Of a stretch of DNA of 64,000 nt, positions 24,421-34,025 are shown one piece after another. Numbering within the stretch: the first letter of the stretch is position 1; every line of letters starts with the position of its first letter. The position numbers were made by a program, and so were the translations under genes. This stretch comes from Nitrospira sp. ST-bin5 (GTDB taxonomy: Bacteria > Nitrospirota > Nitrospiria > Nitrospirales > Nitrospiraceae): positions 138,128-202,127 of the forward strand of contig MSXN01000001.1 in the NCBI GenBank assembly GCA_002083555.1. The letters are read 5' to 3'. A model generated the notes under the pieces. It made no database searches, was not told the DNA's origin, and saw only the letters and a program-made list of their open reading frames with translations.

Positions 24421-25980
24421 TCAAAACCGCATGGTAACCTTCTGCCACGCCTGCTCTAGAAGTTGTGCGCCAAACAGGGCCGGAGGACTTTCCCGCCAGT
24501 ACCACACCCGTTCGGGATACGTATCGAAGTCGAGCAGGGTTGACCCCCAATCGCCGGAATAGGCAAACCCAATGGCGTGCATCCCGATTGAAACGCCCGT
24601 CAACCCTGCCACCATATATTTCAACCAGCGTCTCTGATGCATGTGCTCCAGGACGGGAACCATCAAGAAACAGAGAAACGGGGTGCTGTCCGCCAAAAGC
24701 CTCGGACCATACCCATGTCCTCCCCACCAGCTCCCAAGCGTCGCGACCGGAACAATCAATAACAGCGGCGCCACGCTGAGATATCTTAAAAATACCTGTC
24801 CCGGCTTTCTCCACGCCACCGCCATCCCGGCCAGCGAACAGAGAAAGATGGGGGAGTAGATGAACAGCCCACGCGCCGGGGAAAACAGCACGCCCGCAAG
24901 CCCTTCGAGGAAAGGTGTATTGAACCAGGAAAGATGCCGCCCCACGAGGGAAGCCGGAGTGACAACGGTCGCACCGAATCCGGTCCGGACTGGCGACCCG
25001 AAATACGCGTCGTTGTACCAGAGAAACAACAGCAGCGGAGGCACACCCGCAAGCAAGAACCCAGCGCATTGCTCCCGATGCTTATGGAGCACATAGAGTG
25101 CAATCGGAAGCGCCATGACGAGATTCAACGGGCGACAGATCACCGCCCAGCCAAGCGCCAGTCCGGCCCATGCAATAAATGCCGGCGTCTCCCTGCCCCT
25201 TATCAGACAGTACAGCGTCAGCGAGAAAAACAGCTGACTCGGGCCGTGTTGCCACGAGGCTTGACTCATAAGACTCAAGCTGCTCGTTCCAAACGCATAG
25301 ACGAAGGCTATGAACCACGCCACGCGCGGCGTCGTAACGCGCCGTAACCCGACAAATAACGTAAGCACCGACAGCGCGACCATAAGCATGCCCGCCCGCT
25401 TTTCCAAATCGAACAACATCTCAGCGGCGAGCCTCGTCCCCACTTTGAGAACGGGAGCAACATATACCGGCACAGACAGGACGGCTCCCCATGGAGGATA
25501 AGTCGATATCAGATGTCCGTTGATGACCCGCACAAAGTATTGTTCGTCGTACTGCTCGATGGTGGAAGCATACTCATCGAGATAAAAATCATGGTCCGTG
25601 AGGATGCTGACCGGAAGAAAGCGCGCAGGCAAGGTATCGGCCATTTCGAAGGTATGCCCGTTAGCGTAATAGACGGTCAACGCCCCGATGAACAGCAGGA
25701 GCGCAGACTGGAACCCTTCCATCAACGACCTGGCGCCACGCCTCTCTTCCATCCATGCCTTACCCAAGGAGAGCGCCAGGCAGAGGCCCAACCAGTTTCT
25801 CAGGGAAAAGGCGTGCAGATGAACAGGACCGACTTCAATGTCATACCCCCCCTGAACAAAAAACAAGACGAGGACGTTCGCGCACACCAAAATCCAAAGT
25901 CCTGTGATCAAGGCCTCGAAACGAGAAGACGCCTTGGTGTCAGCCGGAGCAACCAACTGCAGTACTTGACGAAACGTCAC
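24421..25980 (-). CDS. Polytopic membrane protein, GT-C-like glycosyltransferase candidate
   Basis: 519 residues with about twelve hydrophobic spans. A long first periplasmic loop carries acidic residues (DHDFYLDEYASTIEQYDEQY, then NGHLISTYPPWGAVLSVPVY), the layout of GT-C enzymes that use polyprenyl-phosphate sugars. Later segments include GYGPRLLADSTPFLCF, reminiscent of the (G)R(Y)l...P C-terminal spans of GT-C proteins. It could alternatively act as the polysaccharide polymerase. It is the last gene of the long minus-strand locus. Confidence 0.65.
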   Translation of the reverse strand: MTFRQVLQLVAPADTKASSRFEALITGLWILVCANVLVLFFVQGGYDIEVGPVHLHAFSLRNWLGLCLALSLGKAWMEERRGARSLMEGFQSALLLFIGALTVYYANGHTFEMADTLPARFLPVSILTDHDFYLDEYASTIEQYDEQYFVRVINGHLISTYPPWGAVLSVPVYVAPVLKVGTRLAAEMLFDLEKRAGMLMVALSVLTLFVGLRRVTTPRVAWFIAFVYAFGTSSLSLMSQASWQHGPSQLFFSLTLYCLIRGRETPAFIAWAGLALGWAVICRPLNLVMALPIALYVLHKHREQCAGFLLAGVPPLLLFLWYNDAYFGSPVRTGFGATVVTPASLVGRHLSWFNTPFLEGLAGVLFSPARGLFIYSPIFLCSLAGMAVAWRKPGQVFLRYLSVAPLLLIVPVATLGSWWGGHGYGPRLLADSTPFLCFLMVPVLEHMHQRRWLKYMVAGLTGVSIGMHAIGFAYSGDWGSTLLDFDTYPERVWYWRESPPALFGAQLLEQAWQKVTMRF

Positions 25981-26038
25981 TGTTCCCCCTCTTCCAGATT
26001 CATGTGGCCTTCAACCTTTAAGCAGATGCCGCGTCAAT

Positions 26039-26806
26039 TCAGTTCCGCGCAGCGGTCACGCAGCTGACAGTCCACCGTCTCCACTCTTGAGGAATTAGCC
26101 AGATGCCTACGAACACAATTCCATCGAGGATTCCGGGAGTCCCATATCGGAACGCCTCCTTCAGTAGCGGCCAAAACGCCGATCGGTCCCCTTGCTCAAT
26201 CGCGTTGGCGCTGACCCAGGTCAACAGAAATGACACGTAGGCTCGTGAGGTCACGAGATGACGGTTCTGCTGTATCCACGAAAACGAAAACCGCCAGTCC
26301 TTGCGGCTGCTGATTGTCTGGAGCTCCCGTTCTCTGTGCCAAATAGCGAGTGGCTCATGGGCGGCCGCAAACAGGACCGCGGTGTCAGCACGAACAGCGG
26401 CCCGGAGGAGCCAGTCGATGTCGTCATGCCTTCGCGACTCGGCTCGAAACGGGACTTTCTGCAGCAACTCTTTGGCCGTAAAAATCGTGGAGGTCTGCAC
26501 AAGCCCTTCTCCTCCGAACAGACGTGTGCGGTGAAACAGATAATCACTCATGGGCTCACCGGGTGTCGGCAATCTGCGGGGCACCACGACATCGGTCGTT
26601 TCGCTCCGCTTGATGAGCCGACAGGACACAATGGCATGTTCCGCGACGGATTGCTGCGCGGCTTGCAGCTGAACCTGCAACTTGCCCGGCATCCATTCAT
26701 CGTCGTCGTCGAGAAATGCGATCCATCGGCCTCGAGCGGCTTCGACGCCCTGGTTGCGAGCCGCTGCAGATCCCAGATTGCGAGACACAGGTCCGGCTAC
26801 AAACAT
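26039..26806 (-). CDS. GT2 glycosyltransferase lacking its N-terminal third (possible pseudogene)
   Basis: The protein begins directly with SRNLGSAAARNQGVEAARGR followed by WIAFLDDDDEW, which is normally residue 70-100 of a GT2 enzyme. The usual first strands (VSVIIPTYNR and the VVDDGS motif) are missing. In-frame starts are ATG 26806 or GTG 26878. In another frame an ATG at 26832 overlaps the upstream stop as ATGA, encodes MIVIAHTLLCL and stops, which looks like the remnant of the original start before a deletion. The DxD motif and C-terminal helices remain. Activity is doubtful because nucleotide-binding residues are lost. Confidence 0.65.
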   Translation of the reverse strand: MFVAGPVSRNLGSAAARNQGVEAARGRWIAFLDDDDEWMPGKLQVQLQAAQQSVAEHAIVSCRLIKRSETTDVVVPRRLPTPGEPMSDYLFHRTRLFGGEGLVQTSTIFTAKELLQKVPFRAESRRHDDIDWLLRAAVRADTAVLFAAAHEPLAIWHRERELQTISSRKDWRFSFSWIQQNRHLVTSRAYVSFLLTWVSANAIEQGDRSAFWPLLKEAFRYGTPGILDGIVFVGIWLIPQEWRRWTVSCVTAARN

Positions 26807-26828
26807 AGCAGCGTATGTGCGATCACGA

Positions 26829-27806
26829 TCATGCCTCCACCTCGGCCGAGCGGTCGTGTTTCGTGAGGTATCGCTCACGGTGGAACTCCATATCGGACAA
26901 TCTTTTCATGGCATTGCCGCCCCCACAGGCATACCCGATCATCTCACCAGTGCCATCTGCGACCAGCCCCGCAAACAGCAAGGGCAACACTCGGGGCAAC
27001 AGATGCCTCGCCCGGCCAGGTCGGCGCAGTTCACCCACGATCCGACGAAACCGGACGAACGGGATGAGGGGCGCGCTGAAGGCATACAGCAGCCGTCGCA
27101 CTGGCGACCAGGTTCTCGCACGGGAGGCCGCAAACAGCCGACCGCCGTCTACACGTAACGGAATCCAAGAGAAAGGGGCCGAAAAATTCTGGTGATAGGT
27201 CTTCGCCGCCGGCTCGAGATACAATTGGTACCCCTTCGCCTGTAGATCCCATTGGAGGATACTTTCGGCCTCCAGCATCGCTTCCAGACGATCGCCATAC
27301 TCCAGGAGCACATCCCGTTTATACGTTCCGTTATGCCCGGGCAAATGCTCTCTCACCCCTGCGGAAACCGGTTCCATCCATTCGGCATACTCGATAATCA
27401 GATTGGTCCAGCTGACAAGGCTGTTGGGATTGGCATTGGCCATCATGGGGCCGACCGCAGCCCAGGGTTTCCGATGCGCCTGGATGAGGGCTTCGGCCCA
27501 TCCCTTGGCAGGAAAGGAGTGGTCTTCCACAAAAGCGACCACCGGCGCGGTGGCGCGCCGGACGCCGGCCGCACGAGCCCGGGCGGTCGACGTCATGTCG
27601 CCAATTTCGACGATGTGGATCCCGCAGAAGCTATCGAGCTCTGTATGATCGATGTTCGCGGCTTGCGCAGAAGGAACCACCAGCACAATTTCCAATTGAT
27701 GACTGGCGCCCTGGGCCCGAAGCCGGCGAATCGTTTTCCTGACAGTGCTGTAGGAGTCAGGGGAGATCACAATGACCGACATCGCAGGAACCTGTTGAAC
27801 GACCAT
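26829..27806 (-). CDS. GT2-like glycosyltransferase with EDH in place of DxD
   Basis: 325 residues from ATG 27806, preceded by GAGAGGAG; a GTG at 27830 overlapping the upstream stop is less likely. GT-A fold: MSVIVISPDSYSTVRKTIRR, acceptor-side VAFVEDHSFPAKGWAEALI, and a conserved NGTYKRDVLLEYG block. The motif EDH replaces the classical DxD. The C-terminal 90 residues contain amphipathic or membrane-associated helices. Similar in layout to the gene at 30887-31849, which also has EDH and a GxGN tail motif, so the two are probably paralogues. Confidence 0.8.
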   Translation of the reverse strand: MVVQQVPAMSVIVISPDSYSTVRKTIRRLRAQGASHQLEIVLVVPSAQAANIDHTELDSFCGIHIVEIGDMTSTARARAAGVRRATAPVVAFVEDHSFPAKGWAEALIQAHRKPWAAVGPMMANANPNSLVSWTNLIIEYAEWMEPVSAGVREHLPGHNGTYKRDVLLEYGDRLEAMLEAESILQWDLQAKGYQLYLEPAAKTYHQNFSAPFSWIPLRVDGGRLFAASRARTWSPVRRLLYAFSAPLIPFVRFRRIVGELRRPGRARHLLPRVLPLLFAGLVADGTGEMIGYACGGGNAMKRLSDMEFHRERYLTKHDRSAEVEA

Positions 27807-27826
27807 GCTGAACTCCTCTCGTTGTT

Positions 27827-28729
27827 TCACTTAATCGCCGCCGTACCTTTTATACGCATCCAGAAAAATCCCGCCGCGTTGGCAACTTGCGTCACCATGA
27901 GGAGCAGCATCAAGAGCGGCGCCTGTACTCCCGGTGCGCTGACAAACGGGTAGCGAAGCATATTGACATAAAACGTGAGCGGCTCAACCTTGACTCGGTC
28001 CTGGCGTCGTCTGGCGCGGACTCGATGAAAGCAGAACGCGCCCTGTCCATAGTGAAAGTGTTGCCACAGAAAGGTTCGAAACGTCAGCGCGTGGGCATGG
28101 TAGACCACAGCCTCTGCGGCGTAGATCATTCGCTGTCCGAGATGCAGCCAGCGATCGCACAGCTCACGATCCTCCGCGGCAGCCCGTGGGTACGTCACAT
28201 CAAATCCTCCGGCGGCACGAAACGGCTTGGTCGGGAACGCCAGATTGCTCGAGGGGAAAAACCGCGCCTGGTTGGGGATGGCGTTGTAGAACGAAAGGAG
28301 ATAGGAGATCAGGAGTTGGCTGGTCGTGGAGTAAACGTTTCCCGTCAACGCGTTGATCGTTCGCCCCCCAACCACACAATCCGGAGACGCAACACAGTGC
28401 CTTCCCAAGGCTTTGAGCCAATCCGAAGCCGGCGCGCAGTCGTCGTCCGTAAAGGCGAGAACCTCTCCTAAGGCCTCACTGGCTCCTCTATTGCGGGCCG
28501 CCGCCGGTCCCCTGTTCTCCTGCTGCAACAGCGTGAGCGTGAGCACTCCGTGAAAGCGAGCGACAATCCCGTCCAACGGCTCCACTCCACCGTCATCCAC
28601 CACGATCACTTCAAAGCGGTCGCGCGGATAGTCGAGGCGAGCACAGGCCTGTAAACAGACGGCAAGCTGCTCCGGCCGGTTATAGGTCGGGATGACGATT
28701 GAAAAGCTTGGGACATCAGTCATCGGCAT
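27827..28729 (-). CDS. GT2 family glycosyltransferase
   Basis: 300 residues. Complete GT-A domain: FSIVIPTYNRPEQLAVCLQA, VVDDGG, GPAAARNRG, and the DxD segment AFTDDDCAP near residue 95; later RAAAEDRELCDRW matches the ED catalytic-base motif. One hydrophobic C-terminal span. Expected to add a sugar from a nucleotide sugar to a lipid-linked acceptor at the cytoplasmic face. The stop overlaps the next gene's possible GTG. Confidence 0.88.
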   Translation of the reverse strand: MPMTDVPSFSIVIPTYNRPEQLAVCLQACARLDYPRDRFEVIVVDDGGVEPLDGIVARFHGVLTLTLLQQENRGPAAARNRGASEALGEVLAFTDDDCAPASDWLKALGRHCVASPDCVVGGRTINALTGNVYSTTSQLLISYLLSFYNAIPNQARFFPSSNLAFPTKPFRAAGGFDVTYPRAAAEDRELCDRWLHLGQRMIYAAEAVVYHAHALTFRTFLWQHFHYGQGAFCFHRVRARRRQDRVKVEPLTFYVNMLRYPFVSAPGVQAPLLMLLLMVTQVANAAGFFWMRIKGTAAIK

Positions 28730-28750
28730 GGCATCTCAGACACGCTTGGC

Positions 28751-29776
28751 TCATACGGCCGATTCGACCACTGCGCGCTGATTTGCGCGCGTTGAAATGA
28801 GATCAAGAATGCGGCTGACCGATCCCTCCATAGTGACATCCTGGGTAATCAGTCGATGGGCCCGCTCGTTGATGGCAGCTCGCTCCGCATCGTGAGCGAG
28901 GTAGTACCGAATGGTCTCCGGCATCTCGCCTATCGAGGAACTCACAAAATGCCGTCCGGCCACAAACGGGTCTGGTCGGTAGATCGGTTCGGATATGACG
29001 AGCGCCTTGTTCGCCATCCCCAGGATCAAACGGAGATCGGGAAACTCCCCCGGAGTCCTGGCCAGGTTGAGCATGATCTTCGTCCGGTTCAACAATTTCG
29101 TCCGCTCTTCTCCCCAACAGCTCGGATCAACGTAACTGCCTGCGGCCTCTATCTGAATTCCTTTCTTACGCAAACCGCGCAAAAGTCGATTCCGCCGGGG
29201 AACATCCTGGGCGCCAAGAAACAACACCTCAATGTCCCTGGGCAATCCCAAATCGCGACCATATGAAGGCTCGTAGCCGAGGGGCACCCAGTCAGCCGCA
29301 ATGCCTCGCTCAGATAGAAACCCGCAGCGCCCCAATGTAGCCGCCACGAGCACATCCGGAATCCCCTCCTTCACCCAACGACGCAAGACGAGATAGTTCG
29401 TGTAGACATCCGTTGCATTGGAATCGCGAAGCACACACTTTGCCGCTTCCCACCAATTCAGTCGCGGCCAGGGCAAACCGGCGGCCCTGGGAGGCGGCAG
29501 CGGCTCCGTATGCCACAGCACGACCAGCGGGCGTTGCGCGCGAGGCATGGCCGTCAGCTGTGCATAGAGGCCCGGATACCAATTGGTATTTCCCCAGATC
29601 CACACCACGCTCTCCGCGGAAAATTCCGCCGGTCCATCTTGTATCTGAGTCACCTCATGTCCGGCCTGCTCAAGAATCGACGTCACCATATGGCGTGTCC
29701 CGAAATTGGCCGTAAAGCCCCGGTAGCAGAAGGTGATGGCCCTCTTATGGCCGGCATCCTGTACGCGATTCTTCAT
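28751..29776 (-). CDS. GT4/GT-B-type glycosyltransferase
   Basis: 341 residues with a GT-B layout. The N-terminal half has FCYRGFTANFGTRHMVTSIL and VVWIWGNTNWYPGL, the C-terminal half has VLFLGAQDVPRRNRLLRGL and MLNLARTPGEFPDLRLILGM followed by ALVISEP, which corresponds to the sugar-nucleotide-binding E-x7-E region of glycosyltransferases of the Glyco_trans_1_2 kind. Donor unknown. Overlaps the stop of the upstream dehydrogenase gene by 4 bp. Confidence 0.75.
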   Translation of the reverse strand: MKNRVQDAGHKRAITFCYRGFTANFGTRHMVTSILEQAGHEVTQIQDGPAEFSAESVVWIWGNTNWYPGLYAQLTAMPRAQRPLVVLWHTEPLPPPRAAGLPWPRLNWWEAAKCVLRDSNATDVYTNYLVLRRWVKEGIPDVLVAATLGRCGFLSERGIAADWVPLGYEPSYGRDLGLPRDIEVLFLGAQDVPRRNRLLRGLRKKGIQIEAAGSYVDPSCWGEERTKLLNRTKIMLNLARTPGEFPDLRLILGMANKALVISEPIYRPDPFVAGRHFVSSSIGEMPETIRYYLAHDAERAAINERAHRLITQDVTMEGSVSRILDLISTRANQRAVVESAV

Positions 29777-30870
29777 GGACCTTCCCCACTGTCCAGCTTC
29801 CGCTCTGTGCCAAGAGACCCGAATAGATGGCTGAACCTCCCATCCACGACCCGGCCCGTCCTTGCAGACTCTTCCGCTGCCTCGATCACCTCCAGACTGC
29901 GGTAGCCGTCCATCAAATCAGGAGACGAGGCCTGCTGGCCTTGCACAGCGGAGACAAAGGCCTGCAACGAGCGCTGGTACGACGGCTCATGCCAGGGGGA
30001 TCGCCATTTTTGCCATCCATAGTACGCTGCAGAGGGTGAGGTCAGGATGTGTGCGATGCGACTGACGCGAGTCGACTGACGGTTTGATGCGGTAAGTTCG
30101 ACGCTCAAGGAACGATATCGATCGACCGTGACGCTCCCCGTCTGTCCGTCGATTTCGAATCGGTCTTCATCCTGCGCGCAGAGAGAGAAGCTGGATCGCA
30201 CCTTCAGCCCGTCGGTCAGTTGCAACTCAAGAGAGGCCGTGTCCTGGTCCGTTCTGCAGGAATCAATGTCCGCCTGCACGGCCTGAATTTCCTGCTGAAA
30301 CAGGAACCGAATGAGATCGATATGATGGGAAGCGAGGTCAAGCAAGACTCCCCCGCCGGTTGAACGGTGCTGTTTCCAAGCCGGCATCTCGCGAGGCGGA
30401 GTTGAGAACACCGAACGGACTTCGACCAGTCGTCCGAGGCGGCCTGCATGAATGTGACACCGCGCCGCTTCATGGAGCGCATTGAAGCGATAATTGAACC
30501 CGACCATTCCTACGACGCCAGATTTTGTCCAGGCCTGTATCACGCGATCGGCCTCGAGCACGCTTGTTGCGATCGGTTTTTCGAGATAGACGTGTTTGCC
30601 CTGTTGCATGGCTGCGATCGCTACCTCAGCATGGGATGCGGTCGGCACACTCACAATGACCGCATCGAGGTCTCGCATCTTCAGCAGGTCGCGATAGTCC
30701 GCATGGGGTTGAGCCGTCGGTACACATCGACCGGCTTCTTGCCGGCGGGCGGAATCAGGGTCTGCAAACGCGACGAGCTCCACTCCCGATAAGCGCCGCA
30801 GGATCGGCAGATGCACCGCCTGCGCAAACCAGCCGCAGCCGATGACGCCGACTCTAAGGGGATTTCGCAT
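29773..30870 (-). CDS. Gfo/Idh/MocA-family NAD(P)-dependent sugar dehydrogenase
   Basis: 365 residues from ATG 30870; TTG 30894 upstream overlaps the preceding gene and lacks family sequence. Rossmann loop VGVIGCGWFAQAVH, then the hallmark GKHVYLEKPIA near residue 100 and the catalytic-region STGGGVLLDLASHHIDLIRF. Probably oxidises or epimerises a nucleotide sugar, or a sugar intermediate, for the surface polymer. Substrate cannot be told. Confidence 0.9.
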   Translation of the reverse strand: MRNPLRVGVIGCGWFAQAVHLPILRRLSGVELVAFADPDSARRQEAGRCVPTAQPHADYRDLLKMRDLDAVIVSVPTASHAEVAIAAMQQGKHVYLEKPIATSVLEADRVIQAWTKSGVVGMVGFNYRFNALHEAARCHIHAGRLGRLVEVRSVFSTPPREMPAWKQHRSTGGGVLLDLASHHIDLIRFLFQQEIQAVQADIDSCRTDQDTASLELQLTDGLKVRSSFSLCAQDEDRFEIDGQTGSVTVDRYRSLSVELTASNRQSTRVSRIAHILTSPSAAYYGWQKWRSPWHEPSYQRSLQAFVSAVQGQQASSPDLMDGYRSLEVIEAAEESARTGRVVDGRFSHLFGSLGTERKLDSGEGP

Positions 30871-30886
30871 ATACGACACGACTCCT

Positions 30887-31849
30887 CTACGCAAGCTGCT
30901 GCGGGCTGTTGCCTGGTCCCAAAATATAACCGACGAATTCGCCTACGGCGTGGCAGGTCACAACCAGAGCTGTAAGCGGCAAACTCGTTAAGGCCGGTCT
31001 CAGCAATCGCCGCTTACGAATCACCGGGCCAATGGTGGTCCATAATAGATACACCGGCAAAATGACGCAGCCTCCGATTCGCATGAGCCGCTCCATCCCT
31101 GACATCCGTTGGAGGCGGAACCCTGCAATCGACCGGCCATTGTGGAAATGGGCCGAGAACGTTCCCCAGAATCCCCATGTCTGGTTATGCGATACGATCA
31201 GCCGATCGTCCGCAATCAGGGTCTCCCCCTGTTCGTGCAATTGACGATTGAATAAGAATTCCATCATGCCGAGTTGAGACATCTTCTGTGGAACAACCCG
31301 CCGCTTGTACGAGATGTTGGCCTGCAAAGAAATGGCTGGTTGTCTGCCCGTCTCAATCGGTGCAGTGAATGGTCCGAAGACGATGAGAAAATTGGCCCAG
31401 TCAATGAGTCGATCGGTCGCACCGTTCTCGACGACCCCGCCGATCGCTGCGGCTTCCGGGTGCGCGTCGTGTGCCTTGAGGATTTGTGTGCACCAAGTGG
31501 GCGAGACAGTACAGTGATCCTCGGTGACCGCCACGACGTCGCCGACTGCTTGTGTCATTGCAAGTTCGCGCAGGGAAAATACCGACCCGCCGGGCCATGT
31601 GATCCACTTCACTTCCGGGTAGCGCTCAGCCACATTGGGCGGCAACCCCTGACCGTGCCCATCTCCCACCAATACTTCCGCACCGACCGCCTGAGCCTGG
31701 TCGTGAAGCGAATCCAGGCACGGTTTGATCTCCGGCCAGGCTTTGGTTGTCGCGATGACAACGGACAGGGGGAGCCTGGCCCCATGATCCCCTTCCGTCG
31801 TCCGCATGCCTGCCGTCCGGTCAGTCGCCACATTCATCCGTGGCCTCAT
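30887..31849 (-). CDS. GT2-like glycosyltransferase with EDH motif
   Basis: 320 residues from ATG 31849, which overlaps the upstream stop as ATGA. Contains LSVVIATTKAWPEIKPCLDS, VGDGHGQG and AVTEDHCTVSPTWCTQIL (EDH at the DxD position), then ISYKRRVV and HNQTWGFWGTFSAHFHNGRS. C-terminal hydrophobic helices and a VGEFVGYILGPGN tail, alike to the gene at 26829-27806. The shared EDH and tail indicate a distinct GT2 subfamily. Confidence 0.8.
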   Translation of the reverse strand: MRPRMNVATDRTAGMRTTEGDHGARLPLSVVIATTKAWPEIKPCLDSLHDQAQAVGAEVLVGDGHGQGLPPNVAERYPEVKWITWPGGSVFSLRELAMTQAVGDVVAVTEDHCTVSPTWCTQILKAHDAHPEAAAIGGVVENGATDRLIDWANFLIVFGPFTAPIETGRQPAISLQANISYKRRVVPQKMSQLGMMEFLFNRQLHEQGETLIADDRLIVSHNQTWGFWGTFSAHFHNGRSIAGFRLQRMSGMERLMRIGGCVILPVYLLWTTIGPVIRKRRLLRPALTSLPLTALVVTCHAVGEFVGYILGPGNSPQQLA

Positions 31850-32988
31850 CCTCGCGCCATTTCCATGGCCGCTTGATAGCTCTTCACCGTCTCCCTCGCG
31901 GTCTGCTCCCACCGGTATTGGCGTGCCTGCTCCAATCCCTGTCCTTGCCGTTTGGCCCGCAGCGTATCGTCGGTCAGCAGACGTTGCATCGCATCGGTCA
32001 GCCCCGCGATGTCGTCCGGGGCAACGAGTTCAGCCGCACGCTCGAGATTCTCGGCCAGCGATGAAGACCTGGTGCTGATCACCGGCACGCCGCATGCCAT
32101 GGCCTCCAGCGGGGGAAACCCGAAGCCTTCGTGGAGAGAGGGATAGACAAACAGTCTGGCACCTGCATACACAGCGGGAAGATCCTTCTGATCCACATAG
32201 CCAGCGAGGTGTACTCTCCCCCGCAAAGCCGGCACTTGGATCTGTTTCAGCAGTGCCTCATACCCCCAGCCCAACTTACCGGCCAGCACGAGGTGCTCTT
32301 TGATGGCACCTGCCTCGACAAGCCGTCGATAACTATCGACCAAAGCCGGAAGGTTCTTGCGCGGCTCAAGCGTGCCGACATACAGGATGTAGGGCTGCGG
32401 CAGCTTCAATCGCGCGACGACTTCCCGAACCGAGGCAGGGTCACAGAGTCGAAACTCCTCCCCGATCCCCGGAACGGTCACGTGAATGCGATCCGGCTGA
32501 AGATCAGGAAGAAATTCCAAAATCGCTTGCCGTGTGGCCCGGGAGGGGACCACCACCGCGTCCGCTCTCCTGAGACTGGCCAGCACCATTCGCCGATACA
32601 ACCAGCTTCGACGCAACGCAATATGACAATGTGGATGCGAGAACGACGTCATGTCGTGGACCGTCAACACATGCCGCGCTGACCCTCGCAGATAGGGCAT
32701 GATGAACGACGGGGAATGCACAACGTCCGCCTTCCAGCCGGAGGCAGCGACAGGCAACATGACCTGCTGAGAGATAAGGCGGAGCAGTCGAGGCCGTGCA
32801 CTGAGGGATGTGTGTGAAAAATTCCCGGGAAGGTTGTTGGTAAAGATGCGGCGATCCTCATGATTATGGCAAATCCTGTACTGGTTGGTTCGATCGACTT
32901 TCGCGAGGTTCGACACCAACTGTTTCATGTACGTGTCTATCCCGGTCATCTGAGGAATGAACGCTGTAAAATCGATCGCGATTCTCAT
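31846..32988 (-). CDS. GT4 family glycosyltransferase
   Basis: 380 residues from ATG 32988; the frame is open 90 bp further but the conserved start is MRIAIDFTAFIPQMTGIDTY. GT-B fold with GTLEPRKN (phosphate-binding), AGKLGWGYEAL, and HEGFGFPPLEAMACGVPVI (E-x7-E donor site). Cytoplasmic or peripheral. Resembles mannosyl- or rhamnosyl-transferases of O-antigen loci, but donor is unproven. Confidence 0.92.
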   Translation of the reverse strand: MRIAIDFTAFIPQMTGIDTYMKQLVSNLAKVDRTNQYRICHNHEDRRIFTNNLPGNFSHTSLSARPRLLRLISQQVMLPVAASGWKADVVHSPSFIMPYLRGSARHVLTVHDMTSFSHPHCHIALRRSWLYRRMVLASLRRADAVVVPSRATRQAILEFLPDLQPDRIHVTVPGIGEEFRLCDPASVREVVARLKLPQPYILYVGTLEPRKNLPALVDSYRRLVEAGAIKEHLVLAGKLGWGYEALLKQIQVPALRGRVHLAGYVDQKDLPAVYAGARLFVYPSLHEGFGFPPLEAMACGVPVISTRSSSLAENLERAAELVAPDDIAGLTDAMQRLLTDDTLRAKRQGQGLEQARQYRWEQTARETVKSYQAAMEMARG

Positions 32989-33010
32989 CCGTGAACCAGC
33001 CTCACTGTGC

Positions 33011-33967
33011 TTACCGATACTGCGTCTCCACCATGCCGTGCCCACGGTACGCAGCCAGCATCCCGGGAATCTCGGCAACGTGCGTCACTACCGTCAGCGC
33101 CAAGGCCAGCGGGACCTCGTACCACCTCACGTGGTACTGCCGATAGCATCGAAGGCAGGCCCGGACACTATCGAAGGTTTTTCCGGCCACAATCAGCGGG
33201 ATTGCAGCGGCACCGGCGCGAATGAGCCGGGCATACGGCAGCCGCGCGTCGCGCAGCCGGGTAATGATCGTGCTATACCCGTGATTACGCCGGATATCCC
33301 ATTCCATCGGCCACCCTTCAAAATCATGCACCACCACTAATCCCGGCTCAAACCACAAACGCGCGCCGTCTCGAAGAAACGCCTCCGACTGGATCCGTGA
33401 GGCAAAGGCGCCAAGCCCGGCAGGAAGCGGGTGGCGGCGATAGATGTCGCGGCGGAAGGCGGCGGCGTTGCCGGAAATAAAGCGCGTGAGCCCAGCTCGA
33501 CCCGGGTCGAGATACGATCGCGACAGCAGACCCAGTATCCGCTCCATGCGTGACCGGCCCGGGTACAAGGTCCTGGCGCTGACAGCCGCGGCGTCGGGAT
33601 GTTCGGCAAGGGCGGCGCGGAGCACCCGCAGCCATGTGCGTCCCGGAATACAGTCGGCATCGACAATCGCCAGCCAGTCCCCGGTCGCCATTTCGGCGGC
33701 CCGATTCTTCAATTCATACGAAGACTCCGCATCGACATACAGAACCTTCATATTGGGAATTATCCCCGACACGTCATCCGGGACCCTGCCTTCAAGCCGG
33801 GCCGACTCGACGAGGATGAACTCCTCGACAGGCGGTCCCTCCTGCTCCGCCCATGCCCGGAGCGCTCGCCGGAGGTCCTCCCACGATTTCTCCTCACCTG
33901 CCGCGTAGTCGGAAACCACAATCACAGAAAGCTTCGCCATCGTCGCGTCCGTTGTCTCTCGTGCCAT
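33011..33967 (-). CDS. GT2 family glycosyltransferase
   Basis: 318 residues; ATG 33967 has GAAGGAGG seven bases upstream. LSVIVVSDYAAGEEKSWEDL, a ELKNRAAEMATGDWLAIVDADCIP block with DAD, and ISGNAAAFRRDIYRRHPLP. C-terminal hydrophobic segment with a helix reaching the membrane. The strong ribosome-binding site and preceding 58-bp gap contrast with the overlapping genes around it. Confidence 0.85.
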   Translation of the reverse strand: MARETTDATMAKLSVIVVSDYAAGEEKSWEDLRRALRAWAEQEGPPVEEFILVESARLEGRVPDDVSGIIPNMKVLYVDAESSYELKNRAAEMATGDWLAIVDADCIPGRTWLRVLRAALAEHPDAAAVSARTLYPGRSRMERILGLLSRSYLDPGRAGLTRFISGNAAAFRRDIYRRHPLPAGLGAFASRIQSEAFLRDGARLWFEPGLVVVHDFEGWPMEWDIRRNHGYSTIITRLRDARLPYARLIRAGAAAIPLIVAGKTFDSVRACLRCYRQYHVRWYEVPLALALTVVTHVAEIPGMLAAYRGHGMVETQYR

Positions 33968-34025
33968 ACTATCGCCTCCTTCAAATAACCCAAGCCTCTT
34001 CGTGACAGCCTCTCAAGCTCCGGCC

